A stretch of DNA of 64,000 bases, from positions 39,152,131 to 39,216,130 of the forward strand of contig CM064875.1 in NCBI GenBank assembly GCA_032719365.1, read 5' to 3'. The notes under the pieces were generated by a model, which saw only the letters and a program-made list of their open reading frames with translations, ran no database searches and had not been told where the DNA came from. Of this stretch, positions 11,001-21,260 are shown in pieces. Within the stretch, counting starts at the first letter, position 1. The number at the start of each line of letters is the position of its first letter. Source of the stretch: Prinsepia uniflora (Eukaryota > Streptophyta > Magnoliopsida > Rosales > Rosaceae). The translations under genes were made by a program, and so were the position numbers.

Positions 11001-11260
11001 TTGAGATCAGCGATGTCTTTTTGTTGATTTTGCTGACCTGTGACAAGAGCCTGAGTTGACGCCATTAGTGTTTGCTGCCCTTGGGAAAGAGCAACCAGCA
11101 TTTTATCATAATCAGGATTAGAAGATGAAGAAGTATGATTATTTGCATGATTATGAGAAAAGTTAGAAAATGGGACCGGGGGCCTTGGTTGCCATGTAGG
11201 CCTTGGTTGCCATGTGGGCCTTGGGAACTGGTCTGGGACACGGTTTGGCTCGGTCGACAT
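8021..11260 (-). CDS. Athila protease - reverse transcriptase - RNase H frame
   Basis: 1079-residue open frame. Residues 1-250 are the hydrophilic end of gag and linker. The aspartic protease motif VMLDLGASINVMPYSLY is near 284-300. RT spans about 590-780, with YRVCIDYRCLNKAT, YSGYNQI and the catalytic FMDDFSVF near 743-750. RNase H spans about 885-1006, starting at MCDASDYAVGAVLGQ and ending VADHLSRI. The frame is intact over all three enzymes but is detached from gag by stops at about 11261-11410 and from integrase by a frameshift. The first Met is only the first one in the open frame; the native polyprotein would start in gag. RT copies the RNA, RNase H removes the template and protease cuts the polyprotein. 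Confidence 0.9.
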   Translation of the reverse strand: MSTEPNRVPDQFPRPTWQPRPTWQPRPPVPFSNFSHNHANNHTSSSSNPDYDKMLVALSQGQQTLMASTQALVTGQQNQQKDIADLKDQMGKVVDFMGKIQASGVLPPQPTPNPNVRPEANAIITRSGKVLGEIEPDPAVSEAEKHKVATKTTTTQPPVQPTHTQGNNPIPSSSVVTNSPFVHAPFLSRLAKSKKNESDEEILEIFKRVQINMPLIECIKQVPKYAKFLKELCTPRRQTREKEVVMVSETVSAVIQCRLPPKLKDPGSFSVPCVIGNKSFDKVMLDLGASINVMPYSLYVALGLSKLQHDDIIIQLADRSNVYPKGYVEDVLVQVNQLIFPADFYVLDMEVSPTNQAPLMLLGRPFMRTAKTKIDVFNGTLTMEVDGEEIGFNIFDAMRYPSSTTHTTFSIDVCTSLAEKHLDSIREDTLNMIIQEGVGLTQSGDALVEDTDYELEPRIWDEVMTLNEAPRMVHHQVPSSFPINTNATPPSVIQAPVLELKVLPDHLKYAYLGSDDTLPVIVSSALTESQEVRLVQVLTKYKTSIGWTLSDIKGISPTTCVHQILLEDDAKPSREAQRRLHPPMMEVVKQEVMKLLDCGVFYPISDSKWVSPVQVVPKKSGVTVVANSEGELVPQRIVTGYRVCIDYRCLNKATTKDHFPLPFIDQMLERLAGHSYYCFLDGYSGYNQICIAQNDQDKTTFTCPFGTFAYQRMPFGLCNAPCTFQRCMLSIFSEYVEKIIEVFMDDFSVFGDSFDACLEHLALILQRCVETNLVLNWEKCHFMVRQGIVLGHIVSERGIEVDKSKVDTVRHLPSPTSVRGIRSFLGHAGFYRRFIQDFSHIASPLCRLLQKETPFVFDADCQEAFEKLKNLLTTAPILCAPDWSLPFELMCDASDYAVGAVLGQRRDKKPYAIYYASRTLNDAQMNYTTTEKELLAVVFALDKFRSYLLRTKVVIYTDHAALKYLLAKKEAKPRLIRWILLLQEFDIEIKDKKGVENVVADHLSRIAHERDPVVIQEMFPDEQLFRIEGGTPWYADIVNYLVTKQLPTTFPVHKKINLRSMLGTIFGMSLICGNTVQIY

Positions 11261-11407
11261 GTGCTGAGGGTTTAGGACATTATTCGGATCTCTCCAACTG
11301 TAACCTTAGGTCCTTGGCCCTCCTTGAAAGCCTCCAATGGCGTGTGCCATTTCAGTTCCGGAGTCTTCCTCCCTTGCAGTGTAGGGACATTGTTCCTCAA
11401 GATGGCC

Positions 11408-11989
11408 TTAAGAGCATATGGAACAAACTGGAGCTACCTGTTTCTTTAGTTCAAGCATATTTGAAAGCATAGAGGTGATCTTATCTAACTTTGAATCATT
11501 TATAGCATGGGAACTTACCTCATGTACCTTTCTAGAAATAGGATCGGCACCTTCGTATTGTGCATCATTGAGTGCACGGCTTTCAAGTAGTGCACGACCA
11601 TCTACTAGGCTCCGAGCTAAGAAACTTCCATTAGCTGCAGCATCGAGCAGTCCTCTATCCCAACCTTTGAGTCCTTCGTAAAAGTAGGTTAAAAGATAGC
11701 CTTCTGTGATCCCGTGAGTAGGGCATAAAGCACAAAGTTCCTTAAACCTCTCGTAGTACTGGCTGAAATTCTCATCATGTTCTTTCTGCTTGATTCCAGT
11801 GATCTCTTTTCTTAAAACTGTAATCTTTGAGGCAGGGAAGTACTTGGTAAGAAACTCCTGAACCAACTTCTCCCAAGAGTCAATATGATTGGGTGGGAGA
11901 CCCAAAAGCCATACCCGTGCTCTTTCTTCCAAGGACAACGGGAAAGCTTTCAGCTTCATGATTTCCAAGTCCGCATCATCCGGACACAT
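11408..11989 (-). pseudogene. Athila gag, central domain
   Basis: 193 residues with a clear retrotransposon gag domain: LKAFPLSLEERARVWLLGLPPNHIDSWEKLVQEFLTKYFP, then ENFSQYYERFKELCALCPTHGI and LLTYFYEGL. Same frame as the downstream pol frame but closed by TAA at 11408-11410. The end has a C-x2-C pair (CSIC), possibly the start of a zinc knuckle. Gag would form the cytoplasmic virus-like particle. Confidence 0.8.
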
Positions 11990-12015
11990 ACTACTAATGA
12001 TGAATTGGAACTCCG

Positions 12016-12381
12016 TTAAGTGTTTGTGTGGATCTTCATTTCTGATTCCACGGAACTTGGGTAGTTGATGAGGACTCCACTCTTAAGCTCAATATCTTTC
12101 TTGTTGGTTCGAGGCTCGGGATACTGGATGCAGAAGCCTGTAGTGCCATTTGTGTTTGCACATGTCTGCTCCCGGATACTCAGGTTTTGTGTCATGGTTA
12201 TCGGTGTTCCGAAAATCTGTTCTTCTTCTAAATTACTCTTCTCGCTTTTGGACTCACCGAATATTGGGGATGGAGGTTCGGATGAACCGGTTTGCTTAAG
12301 TGCGTCTCTGAATATCGCGTTGCTTGGTGAGATGTCAAGTTGTCTTCTCAGCCGATCAAGCTTAGATTGATGAGCACGCAT
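12016..12381 (-). pseudogene. Athila gag, N-terminal fragment
   Basis: 121-residue frame starting MRAHQSKLDRLRRQLDI, in a different frame from the gag central domain just downstream. It lies at the expected start of the polyprotein, about 1.4 kb from the primer site. Frame disruption lies around 11990-12080. No domain is recognised in this part. Confidence 0.45.
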
Positions 12382-13750
12382 TCATAAGTTCGTACCTCTA
12401 TGAAAACAAAACTCTAAGTTAGAAGGCAAGTATACACAAGAAGAGATAATAAGAGTAAGATAGTAGAGATTTGCATAAAGTATCACATAAATGGAAACCA
12501 GAATTAACAAAAAGTTACGTTAATGGAAAGAAAATGCACAAGTTCCAAATTCAAACTAATAATGCAATAAGTAGAGTTTTAGAGTGTCATGAATAACTTT
12601 CCCCTTCCGCTTCTCATAGTACTTTCCTGGGCGTACGGCCTGCGCGTACTGATAACCACCATTCCACCATTCAACATTAATCATGGTCAGTTGAGATAGA
12701 TGTAACGCGAGAAGCAAGGATAATTTTAAGAGCACCCCGAGGCTAGCTTGGCATATACTCCATTGGTGTTCCCTTTCTTAATCCAAAACTTGTCACCAGT
12801 CATAACTCTCCTAGACACCATAATCAATCCAAATGACGACGTAGAGAATTACCAAACCCTAGTGTTTACAAACTCCGCCCCAACCTCATGTCCATATATT
12901 CGAGTCTATGGTGTGTGGTGATGAAATCCACACATCATGAAGGGTTAAGGAGAAAGTAAATAAAAGGGGCACTACCTGTTCCCGAAAGTAAGATTTTGAA
13001 GAAAAATGAACTAAGAGATTCATGCAACTCTAAAACAATTAATAGGAAACAATACCTACACTTTAGGAAATTCAAAGATGAATAAAGTTTCATAAAAAAA
13101 AAAAATTAATTTTTAATTTTTTAATTTTTTTTAATTTTTTTTTTCCGAATTTTCTTTTTTTTTCATTTAAAATTTAAAGTTTAACAAGCCATAAACAAAT
13201 AATTGATTACATAAAAATAAAATAAGTGTAAACATAAAGTTAGTGGAACATAAAGGTTATGGAATAAAATTAAAAGAAAGCTAACGGAATAAAGTTAATG
13301 TAATATAATTAAAGTTAAGGGAATAAAGAAAAAGTGTGAATATTAAGTTAATAGAATAAATTATAATGGAATAAATAAAAGTAAAAGTAAAGAAAAGTGA
13401 ACATATAAAATATGCATTTATGACAAGTACCAATTTTAATAAGAACAAGTAAAAGTAAAAGTAAACAAATGAAATTAAATTATGAACAAGTATCAAATTT
13501 AATATGAATAAATATATCAAAAAAAAAATTATGAACATTTATGAACAAGTATAAATTAGAAACTATGAATAAGTAAAGTATGAACATTATAAACAAAAAT
13601 AATAAGAACAAAAATAAGATGGATACATAAAATATAAACAAGTAAGTAAATGTTACAAACAAATATAATATTAACAAAAGTAAAATTTATGAACAAGTAT
13701 AATATGCACAATTTATATACATACACTAACAAATTAAAAATGATTTTCAA
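12382..13750 (-). other. Athila 5' leader
   Basis: Non-coding region between primer site and gag. The half nearest the primer site (13080-13740) is extremely AT-rich with repeated AATAAAGTTAA-like words, so the reading frames there are low-complexity artefacts. Confidence 0.55.
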
Positions 13751-13770
13751 TTTCCCCGGAAATGGCGCCA
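13751..13770 (-). other. Athila primer-binding site (tRNA-Asp type)
   Basis: Read on the minus strand it begins TGGCGCCATTTCCGGGGA, five bases inside the LTR end. It matches the 3' end of plant tRNA-Asp except for a few central bases. It fixes the element's orientation. Confidence 0.75.
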
Positions 13771-13775
13771 AAAAT

Positions 13776-15553
13776 TGACTACGCTCAAACTACGCATCAA
13801 ATTAAACATGTAATTCGAGTGTTATGCAATTTAAAACCCTTTTTTTATGTAGATGTAGTATTGATAAATAGGGATTGTTCTTAACCGGGGAAATTAGGGA
13901 CATTAATAATGTGTTAGTGGGAGATGAATAAAAGAATAATGAATTAAATAATTAAATAATCAAAGAATTAACAAATTAAAGAATTAATTAATTAAAGAAT
14001 AAAAGAATTAATTAATCAAAGAATAATAAACTAAAACTATGAAAGAAGAATAAAAGAATAAAAGAATAAAGAATGAAAAGGGGGGTTTTGAAAAGGTTTG
14101 TAATCATGCAAATAAGTAAAAGCATAAATAAACTAATTTTACTTCTACTCTAATTTATGTACAAGTGACCTTCTTAAAACACAAATCTTACCAACACTCT
14201 AATAATTGCAAATATTAAAATAATCACGAAATTTTACCTTAATCGTCTTAATTACCTTCATACATTTTTCAATACTATAAATGCACCGACAGCGGACAAC
14301 ACTTACAATATGATTCACCTTTTGTTTTTGACTGAATGCGCCGACAGCGATCAACATTAAGTCTCTTCAATTCTACTTTAAAAGCACCGACAGCGGATAA
14401 AACACTTAACATTGAATTGAAGTATGAAGCACTAAAATGTATAAAATAACTAAAATTCGTAAAGTAAGACACATGGAGATTGCATTTAACACTTACAAAT
14501 ATTAGTAAGAAAAACCTCACATATATTGAACTATAATCAAAACCAATAACAAAAAATGAGAGTTTGAGTAAATGGAGAGTAATTGTTACACTTTCAAGAT
14601 GGATGAAAACAATAGATTGTTATTCATACGATTCTCCGACAGCGGACGGAACCTTATGAAGATGGAGGAAATAAACTTGGGAAATATGGACTCAAACTCT
14701 AAACTTTGTATTGGAGATACTTTGCCAAAGTTTCTCTCAAAGAAGGCTCAAATGTGTGCCTCAAAGAAGGTGTGTTTCAACAAGTGAATTGAAACTCTAT
14801 TTATAGGTGGAGAAAGCTACCAAAAATAATATAAAAATACAATAAAAAATGTTAAATAATGGAATGATGAGTAATAAAGATTTGTGATGATGTTTAGAAG
14901 TGGTTTGAGTTGTAAAGTTGTAAAATTGGGTTGGAAAGTGGCTGGAAATTGAGTGGGAGCTTGCTGGAAAAGAGGGCAGGAATTTCCGGTGGCTGGCTGC
15001 TGAATTGGGAAGCTGGCGCTCAGCAGGAGGTCGCTGAGGAGAAGATGAAGACGTCGATAGGCGAGCTCTGAACGTGAGGGAGGCAGCTCGGCCAGCGCCT
15101 GTCGACGGATTCGCTAGGCTGAAGGGAAGGCGCTGACGCGGGCCTGTGGACTGGGCTGCTAATCTGGGCTTACGGCTCCCTAGGCCTGGGCTGTGTGGAT
15201 GCGGGCTAATGGGCTGACGTTGCTGGGCCTCGCTGGGCCGACGGACTGAGCTGCTCCTGGGCCGGGCTACTTGGTTTTTTCAGAATTGGGTTGGGCTGCA
15301 CAGATTAATTAATTAATTTAATTAAATTATAACTAAATTAATTATTCCATCGAATTACGTCCATAATTTATTCGTTATAATTCCGATCGAGACGATTCTT
15401 TCGCCAAAATGCTCCAAATTACAAACTTTATTTATCTAAACATAAAAATCACAAAATAATTTATTTTATCAATTTATTTAATATTTTAATACTAAAAGTC
15501 AAGTATAAAGGGTATAAAATAATATAAAATAATGCTTATTTAACGTCCTATCA
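13776..15553 (-). repeat. Athila 5' LTR (1778 bp)
   Basis: Begins TGACTACGC and ends CCTATCA, the same ends as the solo LTR at 59067-61162, with which it is collinear throughout. Minus-strand TATA box at 14797-14807. Contains four CCGACAGCG motifs (14286, 14341, 14387, 14636). The 14980-15300 part is GC-rich and the rest strongly AT-rich. Confidence 0.85.
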
Positions 15554-16713
15554 GTCCCACTTTTAGTCTTCATTTTGTTCATGTTAGTTTCATTTAGTAG
15601 TTCCTTTTCTCTCTTCTTTTAGTTCATCTTCTTTCTATGTTGTTCTTTATTTTTGGGACCATTTGTAACTTCTTGTAGATTTTCTTACTAATTAGCTTTC
15701 TTTTAATTCTTATTTTTAATTTATGTTTTTATATTTTATTTCTTAATTTCATTTCTTCTTTACTTTGTTTTTGTGATTTTCTTTGAGAGCTCTTAAACAC
15801 ATTTTTATGTTTTCCTTAAGAAATACCTAGGCCGAGTAATTCTAAGGCAATTCAAGAGTTTTTAAGATCAAATTTCTCGTATCTCTTCTTCCATCTTTAC
15901 AAGTTTCCTGCCTTTATTCAATGATTCTTGTGAAAAACCATATTTTTCTACTTGAATTCTTGTTATTGTTATTGGTTTTACTTATAATTTAATATATATG
16001 TTGGCATTTTCTTTCTAATATTTGTAAGTAAGAATGCAATCTCCATATGTCTTACTTTTTGAATTTCTTTTACTTCATATATTTTAGTACTTAAACTTCA
16101 ATTCAACGTTAAATGTTTATCCGTTGTTCGGGGCATTTATAATAGAATTGAAGTGATTTAATGTTTGACCGTTGTTCGGCGCATTAAATCACAAACTTAA
16201 GATGGATCATATTGTAAGTAATAATCCGTTGTTCAGTGCATTTATAATATGAAAAATTGATGCATGTACTTGAGATGATGAAGGTATGATTTCGTGATTT
16301 GTTCAATATGAGCATAATGTTAGAGTATTGGTAAAGAATTGTGTTTGAAGATACAAAGGTTAAAGTAGAATTAGAATTAAGCTCTTAATTATTTTTACCT
16401 TTTTTTTTATTTTATGGTTACAATTTTTTCAAATCCCCCATTTAATTCTTTTATTATTTTTTTCTTTATTCTTTTATTCTTTTAATTCTTTAATTCTTTA
16501 ATTCATTAATTCCTTAATTATTTAATCTATTTATTCTTTTATTCATTATTCTTTGATTCATTATTTTTTGTCACTAACATATTATTAATATTCTCTAATT
16601 TCTCCGGTTAAGAACGATCCCTATTTATCAATATTACAACTACACAAAAAGGGTTTAAATTGCATAATACTCAAATTACGTGTGTAATTTAATGCGTAGT
16701 TTGAGTGTTATCA
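15554..16713 (+). repeat. Opposite-facing Athila LTR fragment
   Basis: The reverse complement of this stretch is collinear with about 59067-60460 of the Athila solo LTR, including three CCGTTGTTCGG motifs (16121, 16169, 16226) and the terminus near 16700-16713. Its other part (upstream of the TATA region) is missing at 15553/15554. This suggests that the minus-strand Athila inserted into this LTR. GTCCC (15554-15558) would be the target duplication, but the left copy is out of view. Confidence 0.75.
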
Positions 16714-16856
16714 TGACGTTAGCAGATGACGTCAACTAGGGCTGATAACAGCAGTGACTGCGAGTGGGGAGACCTTTGACTCGCGCGTTAGCATGAATTT
16801 CAAGGTCAATCCAATCTTGTTCAAAAAATTTCGAAGTTCTAATCCAATGGTGGTGG
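16714..16856 (+). repeat. Tekay-like LTR remnant, left piece
   Basis: Contains TGACGTCA and GTGACTGC motifs and ends ...CCAATGGTGGTGG. With the piece at 19419 it matches the reverse complement of solo LTR S around 31310-31450. It is cut by the solo LTR at 16857. Confidence 0.6.
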
Positions 16857-19413
16857 TGTAACGACCCGTCCCTAATTCCAGGATTAGATTAGTGACTAAT
16901 CACGATTAGTGAGGCTAATCCGTGATTAGTTGGGCAAAATCGGATGAACGATGCAAAATGACCGTTTTGCCCTTGGGCGTGGGCAAAACGTTGACTTTTT
17001 GTTCGGGTGGTCAAACGGACTTTGACCGATGACCGTGACATAGTTCGTGACGTCACGAGTTCATAGACAGGTGGCACGTTCAATTCCGACGTTCGAGGAG
17101 GAAGTTATGACGTTCGGAAGTTTAGGGACAATTTGGTAATTTTAGTTAAAAGGAGTAAAATGTTGACTTTTTGACTGAGAGGTCCGATGGCCGAGGGCCA
17201 AGGACCATTACGTAGATCGGGACAATACGAATCCATAGGCAGGCGACACACTGAAATCGGACTTCGAACGGGAGAGTTATAGGTCACGGAAGTTCAATTT
17301 CACTATGCCCGTACTTCGAGACGGGGCTGAGTTGGAAAATTATGTTTGGTCAAGATATTTTAGTGGGCCCATGGATGAGTGACAAGTGTCACTCATCCCA
17401 TTGGCCAATTTCCCTAAAAAGGGGTTCTCACTTAATTAAATATTATTATTATTATTATTTTATAATTAATCTTTCCACCATTCAATCTTGGCCCTCCATC
17501 CTCTTTTAATCTCTCAATCCTCACCCTCCATTTCCCATTCTCTCATCTGATCATCACTTCATCCTCCTTCTTTGTTTCTTCCCACCCGAAACCCCATAAC
17601 CCATATTACCTTTATTCTTCATTTTTCTTCAAAGCACACAAACCACACGACAACATGAACCCATATGTCGTGTGTGTGACCGTGAGAGAGTGATGAGAGA
17701 CGAAGGACGGCGAGCCAAGGCTGGGGAGGGTGGTGGCTCACGGTGGTGGACGGCGGAGCTCGGCCGCGAGGTTTGGGAGTCCCGGTGATGGTGATCGGCT
17801 CGGGGAGCCGTATGGCACGCAAATCGAGGCGACAGCTCGGACGGTCTGTGAGTGGACCTTGTTTTCTAAATTGGTGCATGCATAAATGTTTATTATATGT
17901 TTTAAGTAATTGTTTGTGATTCCATGAGTGCATTTGGATGTGTGGTTACGTATAGGCACGTATTTCGAGGTTTCGGCCCTATACGGTGCCTATACGGGTC
18001 TGTATGTCTTTATTGTTCTAAATGATTTGGTTTTGGATTTCAAAAAAGATAAACTCGGGTATGAGACCCATTTGGTTTTGTCTCGGGCATATGGCGTTAT
18101 TTACGACCTTCGGGTCTAAATCGTGGTCGCGGTGGGTGTTATGTGCACGGCGATCAACGATACGACGCTCGCCTCCGGATTGGGATGTGTTCCTTCCGGA
18201 GAGGTCACGATGCACGATTCGTGGTCGGGAAGCCTGGGGATGCTCGACTTCGGAGTGCTGACGGTTCAGGATATCGATCGGTGATGAGTGCACCATGATC
18301 TTGTGGTGGTCGCGTCGGTTGATACGTTCACGGCGACATACCAGGATTGAGGGCGGTCCTGGATGGATGGTTGCACGCATCACTATGATCGGAGTCGTGA
18401 CTGATCCTTAGATATCGGGCACGGTGCCCAGTTGAGTCATATGTTTGGGTACGAGACCTAGTTCCTTTACGGTTTATGACTTTTGGGTCAGGGACCCTAG
18501 ATGGATTTCCAAGTTCATGACGGTTTATGGGAATCGGCATGAACTCTGGAAAGGTCATTGTGGTTCATGACGGTTTATGGGAACCGGCATGAACCTTTGT
18601 CGGGTCATTGTGGTGCATGACGGTTTATGGGAACCGGGCATGGATGTTATCGATATGTATAGGATAGATCATGACGATTCAAGGGAACCAGGCATGAATG
18701 TTTATGTTATGTATATATATGTATTCATATACCTTCCTTTACTTCTATTATCTCCTTCGGGGAGGGTCGTTGGCCTGGGTGGACCCCAGAGTAGTCACGG
18801 AGCACCGACTGAGTGGAGTCACCCCCCAGTTGGGTTCCTTACTCTCAGGAAGGCTATGATTACTATTACCTCGGGTAGGGTCAGTGGTCTGCGGACATTG
18901 ATCTTGACTTTGAGAAGACTCAGATTGAGACCTAGGTAGCACGCGCGTAGCTTTGGAAACCGTGACAGGATTGGTTGTGTGAATTATATGTATATATGAT
19001 GTATGCTATATGATATGATATATGATGTGTGTTTACACAGGTTTTGGGCAGTGGCCCGTACGGTTGAGTCTTTATGGTTCTTTCAATCTTGGTTTTGGGC
19101 TTAGTTCCCACCTATGGTTTTTCTCTTCGAATGCATGCATGCTTTTTAGTGAAGGGTACAAATGTCTTATGAAATGTTTTTACAAACGCTTGTTTTGTCC
19201 ATTCACAGCTTTTAATGTTTTGACTGCCCTTCAGGTTGACATCAGATGTGGACTGTAGCAGAGACCGAGATATCACATACCTCCTCCGAATCCTAGCGTA
19301 CTCTGATAGCCCTAGAGGGCAACGGTCGGAAATATCCCTTGTCTGGCACTTCGTGTCAGACGAGAGCAGGGTCATCCCGTACAATCCCGGGGGGATTGGG
19401 ATGGGTCCTGTCA
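16857..19413 (+). mobile_element. Solo LTR of the LARD A family (2557 bp), TSD GGTGG
   Basis: Starts TGTAACGACCCGTCCC and ends GGGTCCTGTCA, flanked by GGTGG at 16852-16856 and 19414-19418. Collinear with both LTRs of element A. Carries the dyad around 17371-17396, the motif pair at 17846-17857 and 19197-19208, and four hairpin units at 18514-18697. No internal region is present, so recombination between two LTRs has removed the body. No gene recognised. Confidence 0.9.
18514..18697 (+). repeat. Hairpin-forming tandem repeat, four units of 50 bp
   Basis: Units start at 18514, 18564, about 18614 and about 18668. The core is arm TTCATGaCGGTT, a 6-base loop, then arm AACCGgCATGAA, with one mismatch in the stem. 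Three units are present in each LTR of element A (53352-53480 and 61843-61972). Confidence 0.8.
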
Positions 19414-19418
19414 GGTGG

Positions 19419-20684
19419 TTTGGAGTCAATCGGAGATCATTCAGTTGATGTTTTGGAGATTTTCCTCCTCGGGGAGCATGTTCGGGATGTGTTTTCGGTT
19501 CTGGGATTTTTGAGTGTTTATTGTATTTGCTTATATGGATTGTTAGTGACCATCGGGTGTAATTTGGACAGGCCCGAACGTTCGAAGGCTTCGGATTGGC
19601 TTACAGCTCGTGATTTGAGCGAGCGGCGGTATTGTGAGTCTACATTTTCTTTCATAACTCTAATACATGCTTAAATATTTGTTTTTACTGATTTTATGGC
19701 ATGGTATGGCCTGATTATGATTACGATTATGTCTATTGGATAATGAACGGTTATCGTATATTATAGCTATGATTTCTGGTTATTGATTTTATCATGGTTT
19801 TAGAAAACCGAGATTTGGGCATGGTGCCCTAGAGTTAATTTTTTTGGACTAGTGCTCGTGTGATAACTGTTTTGGGCTGATGCCCGTGTGATAACTGTTT
19901 TGGGCTGGTGGCCGTATGATAAACTATATGTCAATTTGGATCTTGTTTGCTGGATTAGTTAACCTCAGGCGATTGGATCGATATATCTGGAGTTGGACTC
20001 TATGGATTCCCATATACGAGTTTGGACGTAATTGGGGTTGAACTCCACACGTACCGACAGGGTTGGACCCTATAGGACTCGTACTCTCCTACCGGTAGTA
20101 CACGTGGGATGCTAGTTGGGCTAGCAGCTAGTTGCACCAGCATAACGAGGTTTGGCATTAGGCTGGTTAGACCAGCGAGATCAGGTTTGACATTTAATAA
20201 TTGTGATTTGTACAAATATTTTCAAAACGGCTAAGAGAGGTGATTTTAGTTAAATGTGGACCAGCGGGCCTTTGTGTTTTAATGTGATTTCGGATTGGGC
20301 CCATAATTTATAATTTATTTATTTATTGCGGTTTTTGAACACAATGATTTATTTGACTAAGCATGCATGTTTTATAAAACGAAGGGTGTAAATGTATATG
20401 TTGAAAAATGATTTTCCAACGCTTTATTTTTTTTTGTTCACTCACACTTTTACTGGTTTTTGTACTTTCCAGGTTAATAGTAAACACAGACTGTGTGAAG
20501 GCTGAGGCATCACGATGAGTGCATACTCTGATTATTCTGGTTACTATGTGGAAGTATCTCTGGTCTGACACGTAGTTAGGATGTTTATTTAATCCCAAGG
20601 TTATTAAGGTCATTTTACAAGATCGTATCAGATGAGAGTAGGTCCCCCACGCTAATCGAGGGAAATTACGGGAGGGTCCTGCCA
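19419..20684 (+). repeat. Tekay-like LTR remnant, right piece
   Basis: Continues from 16856 after the duplicated GGTGG. Homologous to the reverse complement of solo LTR S (for example the AATCGGAGATCATT stretch near 19430). It ends GGAGGGTCCTGCCA at 20684, a decayed form of the usual GGGTCCTGTCA. Contains GGGC..GCCC-type repeats at 19820-19920. Confidence 0.6.
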
Positions 20685-20686
20685 AC

Positions 20687-21260
20687 AATTTCCACCATGA
20701 ACTCTTCAAATTGTTACATTTTGACTCATTTGTTAAACGTTTTGTCAAATCTAAAATGGGACCCATAATTTTAAATATAAAATATTAATTTAAATTTATA
20801 AAAATTATTTATTTTGAAAAAAAAATCCAAAAAATTTACTTTCATCTAATAAAAATAATAAAAATGAAAATATTTACAAGAATTAAAAAAAGAATTAAAA
20901 GTATTATTTATGTATGAAAGTAATTTTTCTCTCTCAATAAATAATTTTTTTATTTTTTTGAATTTTATTTTTGTGAAATAAGGCCTTAGTAAAAAAAGAT
21001 GATGAAGAGAGACAAATTACTTTCGATTATAAATAATTTTTTTAGATTTTTTAAAAAAAAAATTATTTTAGCACATTAGTAAATTTTAAAAAAAATATAT
21101 TGTCAGAAAGTAATTTTTTTGGATGTTTTAAAAATCAATAATTTTTATAAATTTAAATTAATATTTTATTATTTAAAATTATGAGTTTCATTTTAGATTT
21201 TACAAAAATTTTAACAAATGAATCTAAGTGTAACAATTTAATGAATTTATAGTGAAAACT
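20687..21260. mobile_element. Long-TIR fold-back MITE (about 570 bp)
   Basis: Left arm from about 20687 (AATTTCCACCAT ... AAATTGTTACA ... ATTAATTTAAATTTATAA) is matched by the reverse complement of the right arm ending near 21260. Arm length is about 125 bp at roughly 80-85% by eye. A second, inner inverted pair (GAAAGTAATTT / AAATTACTTTC) extends the fold-back. No coding capacity. The size and long arms suggest a Mutator- or hAT-derived MITE. I could not resolve a target-site duplication; the left end abuts the LTR remnant. Confidence 0.7.

Larger units (their letters stand above)
5500..15553 (-). mobile_element. Athila-lineage Ty3/gypsy retrotransposon, 3' end missing
   Basis: Read leftward: LTR (13776-15553), tRNA-Asp-type primer site, 1.4-kb leader, gag, protease-RT-RNase H, integrase, then about 1.4 kb of non-coding 3' region broken off at 5499. 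Lineage is supported by the DLGAS protease motif, the FMDDFSVF RT motif and the tRNA-Asp primer site. It is also supported by the GTGTGGGGG tract after integrase (minus strand of 6625-6637). No envelope-like ORF is seen and the second LTR is not in the window, presumably displaced by the insertions to the left. Coding lesions show that it is not autonomous. Confidence 0.8.

Noticed and set aside
18514..18697. Regularly spaced hairpin repeats that could be mistaken for a CRISPR-like array.
   Set aside because: The spacers are also similar between units, the array is inside a plant LTR, and there are no cas genes.
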